From Physella acuta (taxonomy: Eukaryota; Mollusca; Gastropoda; Physidae), in NCBI RefSeq assembly GCF_028476545.1, contig NW_026731930.1, positions 605,001 to 669,000 of the forward strand: DNA of 64,000 nucleotides, given 5' to 3'. Positions 13,891-23,779 of this stretch are shown one piece after another (position 1 is the first letter of the stretch; each line of letters begins with the position of its first letter). The position numbers were made by a program, and so were the translations under genes. A model generated the notes under the pieces. That model worked only from the letters and a program-made list of their open reading frames with translations, ran no database searches and had not been told where the DNA came from.

Positions 13891-14540
13891 GTCATAACTA
13901 TTTTAATTTTTAAAGGGGAAACTATCAAGTAAATTATTTAAGTAAAGTATTTACCTTTAAGTTCAACTAACACTAAAAAAAACACCTCTTTCTCTGCTGC
14001 TCCACTTCTGGCTTATATAAACATAAATTCACCAGAAATGAATGTCCTATACCCTTTCTGCCAGGTAAAGAAAGAGGCCATAGCTGAGTAATCTCCATAA
14101 ATACTCTTTGTTTGCATGCACAGTAAGTCAAACTCAGCTCCGCGACAACCGCTGTCGTTTAAATAAGCATTTATTACCTAATCACTAAGGTGTGACCGAT
14201 GCATTACTATTAGATGCTAATTGTATTGTCCATGGAGGGCGGATGTCTTTCGCTTAAGGCATGTCTCTGCCATCAAAGCGGGCGGCCACCTTGATACGAA
14301 GGTGTGTCCTCATTGTCATTTGTTTGGCAACCCAACCTACGCTGTCTATCGAAAAAAATGTCTTTAATCTTCACATACTGTATTAGTATTCTTAATTTTA
14401 AAATGTTTTGTGCAATATGACAAATGTATGCGGCAAACATTTCTAACAATTATTATATAGGCCTATAAACAATATTAAACATAGTAAACAAAACCACATG
14501 AAAGTCAATAAAAAAATTCATCCAATACACGATTAAAATT
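13891..14540. other. Intergenic, no gene seen
   Basis: AT-rich. Positions 14,220-14,330 are less AT-rich (GGCGGATGTCTTTCGCTTAAGG; GGCGGCCACCTTGATACGAA) but show no coding or element signature that I recognise. Confidence 0.4.
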
Positions 14541-14790
14541 TCGTTGGAAAATATTTTGTCTGAGATATTGTGTCTGATATCAATTGCCCATGGTATTATT
14601 TGTCTTTGATTATTTGTCCTGGTATCTTTTGTACGTGAGATCATTTGTCCTTGAGATCATTTGTCCTGAGATAATTTGTCCATGAGATATTTTGTATGAT
14701 ATATTTTGTCTGATATATTGTGTCTGATATATTTTGTCTGATATATTTTGTCTGAGATCATGTGTCCTGAGATCGTTTTCTTAGTGTGGG
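14541..14790. repeat. Degenerate ~16-bp tandem repeat
   Basis: About fifteen loosely conserved units alternate between GATATATTTTGTCT and GAGATCATTTGTCCT-like words, with unit length drifting between 14 and 19. The better-preserved units are at 14,697-14,757. The degree of decay suggests an old array. Confidence 0.8.
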
Positions 14791-15416
14791 TTTCTGATCC
14801 GGATTCCTTTGTATACAATTATCCGTTTATTGTTCATACATGTTGGTAACGTATTGTATAGGCTTCTCATGATATAAACAATTAAAACTAAATCAGCGAG
14901 ATATATTATTATGAGCTAAACTTTCATGTTTCTAAACATAAAGATGTGTCATTTATTAAAAAATATATATAAATAAAAATATAGGCTTATATTTAAGTAA
15001 AAATAGTATCGACTATGTCAATCCAGTGTTAGTCATATTTAGCATATTGTTCCTAGACGTATTATTATAACATCGACCATTGACAAAGTATATGCAATAA
15101 AATCAGAGTAAAATAAATATTATTTCAAATGTACCATTATAAATATGTTTTTTTTTTAATTCTATTTTTATTTTTTTAATTTTTTTATAGCACATGTTAA
15201 ATGTATTTGCGACAAGTTAAATCAATAGAAAATAAAGTAGCTTATTTTTGTTTCACCGCCTATGTCATGTTCTATTTATAGCTGTCTGCAGAAATGTTTT
15301 TACTTCTGTCTTGGCTATGCCTTGTGTTGTCTGTTTTATTGTATTTCATTTTAAAATCTCAAACCTAGGCCTAACGTTTACATTGCAGTAACTTTAGTAT
15401 ATTGCATGTTTATTTC
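14791..15416. repeat. Block C copy 3 fragment and flanking AT-rich DNA
   Basis: Positions 14,791-14,890 match the 3' part of block C (TTTCTGATCCGGATT, TTGTTCATACATGTTGG, CATAxGCTTCTCATGAT). Positions 15,330-15,416 (TTTATTGTATTTCATTTTAA, CTCAAACCTAGGCCTxACG) match 48,990-49,075. No gene seen. Confidence 0.55.
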
Positions 15417-15790
15417 CAGAGACGACGTGAGGCGGGGGCGGGGGGTGCGAACCGCACCGAGTGACACCGTTTAAGGGGGTTGACACCAAGACCAAACATT
15501 GCAAGATATATAGAATAATGTGTTTTTGCCAGTTTAATGGATGGTTAATTAGAGTTAAAGAGTATTGTAAGTACAAATTGATTATCCCAACAAAGGGAGG
15601 GGGGGGGTGACACCATGGCATAAACATTCAGACTATAGAGAAAAAAATGCTACAACCAACTATAGCTAAAAATTATTAGTATTAACTGTGAACACAACAT
15701 TTTAAAGCTATTACTGGCGAGAGGGTGGGGGGGGGGGGGTGACACTATAAGGCGCCGCACCGGGTGACACCCGACCTAGCTACGCCACTG
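15417..15790. mobile_element. MITE, GGCGTAGCGAGG family, ~374 bp
   Basis: The left end CAGAGACGACGTGAGG is a decayed form of CAGTGGCGTAGCGAGG. The right end CCTAGCTACGCCACTG is its complement. Inner landmarks GGGGTGCGAACCGCACCGAG, TGACACC and GCCGCACCGGGTGACACCCG match the intact copy at 59,754. It abuts a hAT C-terminal fragment on its right. No matching flanking duplication is visible, so one side has been rearranged or decayed. Confidence 0.8.
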
Positions 15791-16303
15791 GAAGCAACCA
15801 CTGAGTTCCCCGCGTCATTTACATACGAGATCATTAAAGACCTCCAGCTGCAGTTTCAGTAGCAGTTTTCTGACTTGGATTCAAAGGCAGAAGAAGTGAG
15901 ACTGCTTCAAAGCCCATTTGCAGTAAATGTGGCGTGTTGTCCAGTTGAACTGCAGCTGGAGGTCATTGAATTGCAAGAAAATGACTTCCTTAGAGACACG
16001 TCCAAAGAAGGGTGGATGGGTTTTCTTACGATTTTGCACAAGGAAGACTTTCCTAACATTACAACATTTGCATCAAAGTACCTTTCAAATTTTCGAACAA
16101 CATACCTGTGTGAACAAACATTTTGAAGAATGAAATATAAATTATATTTCGTTGGGGGGGGGGGGGGCGGTGGACTTTTTCGGGCGGGAGGGGGGGGGGG
16201 GAGGGTACCACGACACTGAAGAGATGCCTTAAAGAATATCTGGCCCCCGAACGGATATTTGATAGTTAATGCGACCCTCGGGTTGAAAGTTTGGAGACCC
16301 CTG
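15791..16303 (+). mobile_element. hAT transposase C-terminal fragment with right terminus
   Basis: Aligns with 6,795-7,050 of the other hAT copy (GAAGCAACCACTGAG / GAAGCGACAGCTGAG). It carries the hAT C-terminal dimerisation region: LQSPFAVNVACC, LQLEVIELQENDFLRD, FPNITTFASKYLSNF, TTYLCEQTF (~15,905-16,125), as in GTF2IRD2/ZBED-like transposases. A stop lies directly after CEQTF, and another lies near the start (~15,860). G-rich non-coding sequence then leads to the right end AAGTTTGGAGACCCCTG (16,287-16,303), complementary to hAT left ends. The 5' two thirds is absent. Confidence 0.85.
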
Positions 16304-16554
16304 CCATACAATGTTATTTCGAAAACCATAGACTGACCCTAAACATTAACTCACAATTATGACCCATTTCTCTATTAAACAACGACTATACAAGGATACC
16401 TAAAAATTAGGTTGACAAATTAGAGATATTGTTAAAAAGTAAAGTGAAGTTCCCTTTTTCTAACATAACGGTCTATATGGCAAGTGAAGTAGAGTTTACG
16501 TGTTTCTGTGACCTCGGCATATGAAGAGATAGTATGGTCAGCACTATGCCCAGC
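16304..16554. other. Intergenic, no gene seen
   Basis: AT-rich; nothing recognised. Confidence 0.35.
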
Positions 16555-16620
16555 CGCATTTGCTTTTCCTAACGTGAGTTAGGTACCCACCAGACTTGGG
16601 TGGATTCAAGATGACATCCA
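16555..16620 (-). mobile_element. SINE core, reverse orientation
   Basis: TAACGTGAGTTAGGTACCCA, then CCAGACTTGGGTGGATTC, is the reverse complement of the SINE core seen on the plus strand (CACCCAGCTCAGATGGGTACC then TGACTAACGTTA). It is the only clear minus-strand copy in the window. Confidence 0.6.
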
Positions 16621-16975
16621 TTCCAGCACAAATCATTAGGTCAATCATCAGCAACCAACAAATACAAGAGGTCAGTCAAATCTTCCAGAACACTTCATTA
16701 GGTCATTCATCAGCAACCAACAAATACATCTGATGAACTATTGTATCGTATCAGACATGTATGTTGTTTTAACAATACACAACAACACAAATATACACGG
16801 CGTGTTCAACCTATAGACAGGAGTAATTGAGTCCTTAAACATATTTTTTTTTTTCTTTTCTTGTTTTTATTTTTTAGGATAATATATAGGTGTAAAGGCT
16901 GACTTAATGGCATATGCATAAACTCCATTACATATCATTTACATTAAAAGTGCATTCAGGATTTAAAGTAATAAC
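16621..16975. repeat. Short direct duplication and AT-rich DNA
   Basis: A segment TCATCAGCAACCAACAAATACA occurs twice (around 16,647 and 16,711), each time preceded by ATTAGGTCA. A decayed relative is at 26,880-26,920 (TCATCCGCAACAAAAAATAC). No gene. Confidence 0.6.
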
Positions 16976-17429
16976 ATATATATATATATATATACATTTT
17001 GTAATAGCAAACTGAGTTCCAGGTCCTATACATGCAGAAGAATGACCGTAAGTCAAGAAAGTATTTTTTATCCTCTACTTCTGAAAACAAAGCATTACAT
17101 TACATATCATCACTCATAGAATATACTCAATCACAAGATCTAATCACATATTTATTTAACTAATTGTTTTAACTATTTGAATATGATAATGTGCCAGTAC
17201 AAATATATTTGGTTACATTTCCTCGTACAAAAGTAACGTAATTTTGTATTGGTAGTACATATTTACACAAATAGAAGAACAAAACGTATACATAAAGAGC
17301 CATGCATCTTGGTTGAAGCCTTGAAATATGTATACGGAGAATTGGAGATTATAGGAAGAAAAGTCCACCCAGCGCAGATGGGTACCTGTCTATCAGTGTT
17401 CTTCCAGACATCTCTATTAGCTTGGTCGC
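16976..17429. repeat. Family B-related left block with coding-like relic
   Basis: Includes a short TA tract (16,976-16,994) and a block aligning with 37,790-38,030 and 49,190-49,500. At 17,308-17,370 a frame reads ILVEALKYVYGELEIIGRKV; the homologous positions at 37,970 and 49,436 read ILAEDLKYVDEELEMIGRKV and a similar peptide with one stop. It is followed by CACCCAGCGCAGATGGGTAC, the SINE core (17,367-17,386). Confidence 0.55.
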
Positions 17430-17480
17430 CCCCCCCCCCCCACCCCGAAAAAAGTCTAGCGCCCCCCCCCCCCTCGGAAA
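17430..17480. repeat. Paired poly-C tracts
   Basis: Two C-runs separated by CACCCCGAAAAAAGTCTAGCG. The layout resembles decayed internal parts of the GGCGTAGCGAGG MITE (compare 12,398-12,460 and 28,085-28,130), but no termini remain. Confidence 0.45.
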
Positions 17481-17514
17481 CGAAATGGAAGTGCTATAAA
17501 AAATATTTCCTTTA

Positions 17515-17632
17515 ACATTACATATTTATTTGAGTTTGCAACTATTAATTGTTATAAAATTGATTAGGCGTATCTTAGTCTGTGTTTAATCTTCTAGCTC
17601 TATATTATGAAACAATTGAGTTAAATGAGACA
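17515..17632. repeat. Family A upstream block, split by MITE
   Basis: GAGTTTGCAACTATTAATTG, TATCTTAGTCTxTGTTTAATC, TATTxTGAAACAATTxAGTT matches 24,350-24,440 and 40,380-40,440. It stops at ATGAGACA, where the MITE begins. Confidence 0.7.
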
Positions 17633-18066
17633 GGGGTCGTCCATAAATGACGTCACACTTGTAGGGGGGGAAGGGGGGGGGCAGTAATTTTGTGACGGTG
17701 TGTGATGAGGGGGAGGTGGGGGATGTTCAGATGGTGTGACGTCACTTTTTTGCATTATAAAAAAGCAAGGTTAGAAAACGAGTTTTATCCGATATTTAGC
17801 GTTTTAGAAGACGGTTTTAATAAATTGTAATAGGTATTGATCAAAATACTCTATGTTTACAGAGTTCTGACAAGATTTTGGAAAAACAATATCTATGTTT
17901 TAAGAAAAATTCAACAGCACTTTTGAGGGGGTTGTAGGCTGAGATGTGACGTCATTTTAATGGGGGGGGGGGGGGTTCTGGCTTTGTGTGTCGACGTGTG
18001 ACGGAGGGGAGGGAGGAGGCAGGTAAAAATCGTCAAAAAAGCTTGACGTCATTTATAAATGACCCC
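17633..18066. mobile_element. MITE with GGGGTC termini, 434 bp, 4-bp TSD
   Basis: The left end GGGGTCGTCCATAAATGACG and the right end, whose reverse complement is GGGGTCATTTATAAATGACG, form terminal inverted repeats of about 23 bp. The element is flanked by GACA at 17,629-17,632 and 18,067-18,070. The homologous family A copy at 40,436-40,450 reads ATGAGACAAGTAACC with no insert, an empty site confirming both the ends and the 4-bp duplication. Internal CRE-like TGACGTCA words and G-runs recur. There is no coding capacity. Four-base duplications are used by several superfamilies (Chapaev, Sola1, Ginger), so I cannot assign one. Confidence 0.92.
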
Positions 18067-18985
18067 GACAGGTAATCTAACGTCTGACAGTAGAAACAAG
18101 AAACAGTAAGTATCAAATATTAACAATTATTAATATGAAATATGTAGTGACTAAAATAGTTCAGATCAAGAAATCAATTAAAAATTATGTATTCTTATAA
18201 CTAGATTCGAGTTTGGTTATCTTAAATCTAGAATCGTGGCTCTCCGATCGAATCGATCAAATACAGACTTAACATATTTCTAAAGTCTATTTGTCGCTTG
18301 TATTCGAAACAACAAACAGTTATATAATTATAGTTATATAATTAAAGCTATAGCCAAAAACTGTAAAAGCACATGTATACATTCTGTTTAGACGGTTAAA
18401 CGCGCAACACAAATGCAAAATATAAGAGCGAAGTTGAAGTGGGCTTCACTCTAACAGTCTTAAAGTATTTCACGCTGTCCTTATATAAGTAGATATGTTG
18501 AATAGTTGGTAGGATGTTTGGGTAAATTGTAAACAGAAACCTTACAAGAATATCAACTTGATGTTTGACTAAAGGCCGGGACGCGGTATCAACCTCTCGA
18601 CTACTTCGTCACATGATGGTATGTTCTAACTTCCAATACACAATTTCTATTGGGCATACATCTTTATTTTAATTATTTTGCTATTACTTCCCATTATACA
18701 CTCCCCAATTGAAGGGGAGACAAAGCCATTCTAGTGATTATTACTAGCCGTGTTAAAGAGCATATAAAACAAACATGAATCAAATTATTACGCCTTGCAT
18801 GTAAATCAAACAAAATATTTATAAAATATTAAGTTGAAAGAAAAATAAAAAATGTTCAGAATAATGGGTAGTTTTGTTTAAAGTTGTTGTATTTATAAAG
18901 TCAGAAAAACTTTATCGAATGTGTTTACATTTTTCATAAACAAACAAATAAGTCGGTGTTATTGACGATACAATATTGGTATGTG
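18067..18985. repeat. Family A copy 3
   Basis: Continues family A: AACGTCTGACAGTAGAAACA, ATCTAGAATCGTGGCTCTCC, TATAGCCAAAAACTGTAAAA, CACGCTGTCCTTATATAAGT, TAGGATGTTTGGGTAAATTG. This is followed by the U2-like segment (18,548-18,589), CAACCTCTCGACTACTTCGT, TTACTTCCCATT and AAACAAATAAGTCGG. Aligns with 24,430-24,810 and 40,440-40,960. Confidence 0.75.
18548..18589 (-). pseudogene. U2 snRNA 5'-end-like segment (antisense), family A
   Basis: On the plus strand this reads ATATCAACTTGATGTTTGAC then TAAAGGCCGGGACGCGGTAT. Its complement resembles U2 snRNA nucleotides 1-40 (reverse complement of U2: ACTTGATCTTAGCCAAAAGG then CCGAGAAGCGAT), with scattered changes. A nearly identical copy is at 40,860-40,901. 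It is too short and decayed to be a functional U2 gene. Confidence 0.6.
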
Positions 18986-19169
18986 GATGGATTATTTATT
19001 CCTTTTAATTGTAAACAATTCAAAATAAAAGAGGAAACTTCTTTATGATGTTGGGTTGTTGATGACTATTGCTCCTTGAAAAAAGAAGATGATTGATTGT
19101 CTTAACAACTCAAATTTTGCACGGACACTAGCATAGATATAGATGCACATAATTATTGCGGATATATAC

Positions 19170-19170
<1 letters not shown>
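18986..19170. other. Intergenic, no gene seen
   Basis: AT-rich. The words GATGACTATTGCTCC and GAAGATGATTGATTGTC recur in altered form at 48,905-48,945. Nothing else was recognised. Confidence 0.4.

Positions 19171-19241
<71 letters not shown>
19171..19241. repeat. (TA)n microsatellite
   Basis: TA run of about 71 bases. Confidence 0.98.
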
Positions 19242-19242
<1 letters not shown>

Positions 19243-19860
19243 CGTGTGACTGGTAATACAAATATAGTTACGTTATCTGGTATATCTTGTGTGAAATAAT
19301 ACGTAATTGTAAGGTAATGTATGAAAAGATATTTAAATGTAGACTGATGTGTGACACGTTATAAAATTGTAGGCTGATATGTCGGACGTTACTTTACCGG
19401 GATCGTGTTTACTTAATCGCATGGAGCTTGGCATAAAGTGTAACATCAAGCACATGTACCATTCAAAACATGCAATAATATTTCTTTATTTGCACGTAAT
19501 CGCTCTTCTACACTCTCGTACCCTGCTATTCTCTAATTTGACTTTCTCGCCTATCTCCTAATACTTCTATGTCTAATCTGACTACAACCGCTGTCTACAC
19601 ATAACTATCTAACTCCGCTACTGCTATCTAATCCTCGACTTTCCCTTCCACGCTCAAATGATCAACTGCCAACGATATCTACATCCAAGTCGCAACTGAT
19701 GCTTCAGTGGTAAGCTGTTCGTCTTACGTGAATGGTCAGTTCGTCACTGCATTATATTAGTTCTATTTGACAAATGTCTAGTTGACCTACGATATGCTAC
19801 CCCGTCGTTTATTTATGACCAATATTGTAATATTGGTTCATTGCAGTGCCACTACACACA
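19242..19860. repeat. Dispersed block G, copy 1
   Basis: Aligns over about 500 bases with 52,690-53,230: ATTTAAATGxAGACxGA, TTGTAGGCTGATATGT, TCTAATCTGACTACAA, CGCTGTCTACACATAACTAT, AACTGATGCTTCAGTGGT. The pyrimidine-rich middle is a loose repeat of CTACxxCT words. No gene. Confidence 0.7.
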
Positions 19861-20590
19861 TCTTGTATATAGAGCTCTGGTGTGTTGGGTTCATGTTGTG
19901 TTGTAGTGTTATTCATATTGTTACAGTTTGCTAATAAAGTAATCAGCGGCCTAAAGGTATGCTGGCCCACTCAGAAGATTGGAAGCACATGTATTCGCTT
20001 ACACACACGTATTTGGACAAGTGCAAGCACAAGTAAACCTACAAGCAATCGTAGACATACATTTTCGTGCAGTCTTGCACACATACACACACCTACAAGC
20101 ACACATATATACACGAATGAATTAAAACCGAACTATAATATAATAAAGCTTCTGTAAAACAAATCACCCTAATCAATTATAATTGTTCAAGAGTCATCTG
20201 CCTGTAAGTTGATAACAGAAAACATTTCATGTGGAAATATTTCTCAGGCTTTTCATGGGGCTGTATCATAAACATGACTGGTGCCCAAATAATCAGAATG
20301 TAGGAATTATCTCTAGACCGCAAGCATTGTAGTCAAGTCTCCCAGATAAATCATTACTTGGGACAATCTGTGCTTGTTGTAACATTTAAATTGTGACAGC
20401 TGCTATTTTAGAAGTTAATTAGTTAGGTTTTTCATTTTGATTGATTGATTTGTCTCCAAAATACATGAATAAATACGAGTAATAATGTAACTGTAGCAGT
20501 TGTTTTAATCTTTGACAATCCCATTCCTACTTATCAAGAAGATGCAACAACGTCAAAACTAACTGAAAGACATCTTGTTGTTATTTACTT
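19861..20590. other. Intergenic, no gene seen
   Basis: Positions 20,000-20,115 hold a loose (CACA/ACAAG)-rich stretch. No family signature was found in either strand. Confidence 0.4.
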
Positions 20591-20878
20591 AGGATAAGCT
20601 GTGTATACAGCGAGGGGAGGATCTATACTAATCTGTGGTATGTTGTGTGACAGTACGCTGACCAACACTATCACAAATGATGTACCATGGCAACAAACAA
20701 ACCAGCTGCCAGCTGAAGAGTTCATACTGAGAGAATAGAAATGGTTTGGCCACACACTCGTAAAGCTTGTATCCAGCATAAGAAGACATGCCCTCACCTG
20801 GAATCTACAGGGGAAACAAAGAGGCTGACCAAGGAAGATCTGGAGCAACGTGACCTGGGAGAAAACATTAAGAAGATT
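20591..20878 (+). mobile_element. LINE 3' coding fragment
   Basis: The plus-strand frame reads LTNTITNDVPWQQTNQLPAEEF (~20,660-20,725), then KWFGHTLVKLVSSIRRHALTWN and LQGKQRG (~20,740-20,830). From memory this is the C-terminal end of reverse transcriptases of the endonuclease-RT LINE type whose fragments are often labelled craniofacial development protein 2-like (WIGHTLRKP..TRQALTWNPQGKRKRGRP). Stops interrupt it. It runs directly into a 34-bp tandem array built from the next part of the same frame. A second scrap (LTNTITNDVP) lies at 24,808. Confidence 0.75.
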
Positions 20879-20998
20879 TGATACACCTGGTGACAGTTGG
20901 ACAGACTAGCCTGGATACACCTGGGGACAGTTGGAGAGACTAGCCTGGATACACCTGGGGACAGTTGGAGAGACTAGCCTGGATACACCTGGGGACTG
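20879..20998 (+). repeat. 34-bp minisatellite grown from LINE end, ~3.5 copies
   Basis: Unit AGACTAGCCTGGATACACCT then GGGGACAGTTGGAG, repeated three times plus a partial copy. Translated, it contains GYTWGQLERL, the motif that follows the RT C-terminus in the LINE upstream, so a piece of LINE coding sequence was amplified in tandem. The same array, diverged, is at 41,141-41,235. Confidence 0.85.
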
Positions 20999-21700
20999 AA
21001 AATCTATGTGAACACAATATGTCAAATTCATCTGTCAACTGAACATCTATGTGAACTTAATTATTCCGCTGAACACCTATTTTTTTAACATACACTCTCA
21101 TATAAACTCTTATATTACTAAAGTATGAGTGAATTAATGGAATTTAGTTCGGCTGTTTCTAAAACTAAAGATGATGAAACCACTGTTTCACGGCTTGTGT
21201 ATCATTCCCATAGATAAAAAATCACACATGACGATCTCCGGTCTGTTGAAATTCCTCGGACGCGAGGACTCCTATCACCAGACCAGCCGAACTCTGCAAC
21301 AATGGGTGACTGTGACAGACCTGTAATACAACAGACACGACACTAACACGTTTGTAGCGTTGGTAGAATGGTCTAAGGGAGGCAACAATTAAAATATAAT
21401 TGCTGATGGAGAAAAAAAAGTAAACACATGTTTTTGCAGTAAAACTCAGAAAATCAATATCGGTATCAAAGTATACAACAGTGATATTTAAAACGCATGG
21501 ATATGTTTATTAGTGTCCATATGTTTTCTTGAACTATGTTTATTATATAAAACAAAATAATGATACTTAGTCTAATGTATAAACACCAAATAAAATTGGC
21601 TTAATTAATATTACTTCAAGTTTAGGGTTCAAACTAGTTTGCTTTAAATACAAATTAATTTGTCTGAATTGTGACATTACTTTTTACTTAATTGATTGCT
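20999..21700. repeat. Short ACATCTATGTGAAC repeats and dispersed scrap
   Basis: AATCTATGTGAACACAAT, AACTGAACATCTATGTGAAC and TGAACACCTATT (20,999-21,085) are imperfect ~30-bp repeats that recur at 58,150-58,235. Positions 21,280-21,395 match the scrap at 35,820-35,945 (GAxGATGGGTGACTGTGACA, GACCTGTAxTACA). Otherwise no gene. Confidence 0.5.
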
Positions 21701-22182
21701 TAAAATATTTTTTTTTCGGATCCCGACATTCGAGTCTGTAAGACGTCCTTGTTCACCCAGCTCAGATGGTTACCTGACTAAAGTTAGGAAAAACTGCGGC
21801 CACAGCTAAGACCTCCGTACAGAACATTTAATAGATAGAACAACTTGCTCTGATAAGTAAAACGCTGCAATCAACCATTCGACTACCCGGACCATTGTAG
21901 TATCTGCTTTAAATAAAAGTTCCAATAACTGAATTAATGATTTTGTCAACATAATATCTGCCATATTGAACTCACGCGAAGCTTAATATTTAACTAGATG
22001 CGACACATTATCTTTTAACTAATTTTAATGTGTTCGTATGATTAGATACAATGTGGACTATATTTGTATTTTATTTCATCAATGAAACTTTTTTTCTTGC
22101 TTTAAAGTTGTGCAAGGGAAATCATTGCTTATGTAATAACCATAATATCTTTCGCGAATGAATTGGAAACAAATACAAACAG
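21701..22182. repeat. Family B copy 3 with SINE module, left part
   Basis: Landmarks: GGATCCCGACATTCGAGTCT (decayed B box), CACCCAGCTCAGATGGTTAC, ACTAAAGTTAGGAAAAACTG, GCCACAGCTAAGACCTCCGT, a mostly erased U2-like stretch, CATTCGACTACCCGGACCAT, and AAGTTGTGCAAGGGAAATCA. The copy is interrupted at 22,183 by a MITE. Confidence 0.7.
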
Positions 22183-22295
22183 CAGAGGCGTAGTGACCCT
22201 TGCAGGCGCCCGGGGACAAACTATCGATTTGCACCCCCCCTCGAACTTTTGATTTGCACCACCCCCTCTCACCCCCCCCCCTCGCTACGCCACTG
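22183..22295. mobile_element. Short MITE, GGCGTAGCGAGG family, 113 bp
   Basis: Starts CAGAGGCGTAGTGACC and ends CCTCGCTACGCCACTG; the ends are inverted repeats. The centre has two GATTTGCACC modules shared with the copy at 59,754 (there, in the other orientation, GGTGCAAATC). Clear 8-bp flanking duplications are not visible, probably because of decay. Confidence 0.82.
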
Positions 22296-22576
22296 TGTAT
22301 GTGTGTCAAGTATTTCAAATATATATGTAATTGCAAAAGTACACACGATAGCGTTATGTTTTACACATTTAAAAGGCTATCGAAGAAATCATGTAATCAA
22401 TGTTCTCCATCCTCTTTTCATGTTTGTGTATTTTCAGAAAAAATATAGATTTGTAATAAAAACGTTCAAAATAACTGATGATTTAATTATGATACATTTT
22501 TTTTTCAAAAAAAATGAACGGTGCAATTAGTCAACGCAGGTCAGATGGGTTACCTGACATCGTAACTAACCCATAC

Positions 22577-22620
22577 AAGATAGTACACTTTGATTTTAGT
22601 CAACATGTCGAGAAGAGAAT
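22577..22620 (-). pseudogene. U2 snRNA 5'-end-like segment (antisense), family B
   Basis: Plus strand: GATAGTACACTTTGATTTTA then GTCAACATGTCGAGAAGAGA. The complement keeps TTCTCG, TTGACTAAAATCAAAG and GTGTACTATC of the U2 5' end, with substitutions. Confidence 0.55.
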
Positions 22621-23779
22621 CGGTGCAATCAACTAATTTAAATGACAGTTCCAATAACTTGAGTCATGAGTGTATCAACATAATGCCTGCCATATTTAAC
22701 AGACGCACAACTTTAAATTGAGCTACATTTGACCATCTCATATGTATCTTACATTGTTACATAGTTTATATATATTAGTTTATGTTAAATGTATCCAAAT
22801 GATTCGATACAATGTCGCCCATATTTTTTTGTTTGTTTCATTTCTCCGTTATTTACATATATTATTTTCTTGTTTAGTTATTGTGTAAGGGAAGTAATTC
22901 CCTATTAAATAAACCATTTGGTAAACGAATTATAAGCAAAAAAAAATAATTAAAGAGACTTAATAATTTTTCTTAAAATAAGACATATATTCTACAATAA
23001 AGTGTTTCAAATAATATGCAAAAAATAATTGATATGTCTTTGTTTTATGTTTAAAATTTTATTTTAACTGCAATCAATAAATACAGCAGCATTAATTTTT
23101 ACTCATTTGAAAGACAAGCGAGGATATCGATCAATTTATGCTGATGTAGTCCTAACCATTGTTCTGTGTAGTATCCCTATTCTTTTAAAAGAAAATACAT
23201 ATTGAGAACAGAAAACTTTCTTCAAATTACCAATAATAATGTACATTGCTTTTTTTTTAAAGTAGAACCCATAATGTGTTTAGCTGTATGCATATCAATT
23301 TTCCCTTACAAAAGAGTACCAGATATATAAAGGATCGTCTATACATGACGACATATCTAGAGAGGGGAAGGGATAGAAGAGGAGGGGTTGATGATGATAG
23401 AGAGAAAAAGAAAGCAAACGTTAGTGCAGTAAAAACTAGAACATGAGCTCAATTAAGATTTAAGCAGAAAAAAAATATAAAAAACAAATACATTAAATTA
23501 ACGCCTTTTTACTGTAATTTTGAGGGAGGGGTTTGGTAAAATGAGGTGTGATATAATTTTAGGGGAGGAGGAAGCACCTCAACCGTGACCTCAACCAAGG
23601 CAGAAATTGCGTTTCCCCAATTTTTTAGAAATATATTCAGTTTTGGTTTGATCGCCAATGTTAAAGTCAACTTCAGTGATGATTTCATTAATTGCAAACG
23701 GCAACAGAGTGACTATTTCACAATGTAAAGTCTTCTAGTCATCTGTCTCTGTCAGTGTGACCATGTCTTATATACAACT

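Noticed and set aside
15907-16329. 140-residue minus-strand frame
   Set aside because: Antisense of the hAT C-terminal coding relic plus G-runs; the sense strand carries the recognisable family motifs.
22183-22295. 8-bp target duplication around this MITE
   Set aside because: The flanks ACAAACAG and TGTATGTG do not match, so no duplication is claimed for this copy.
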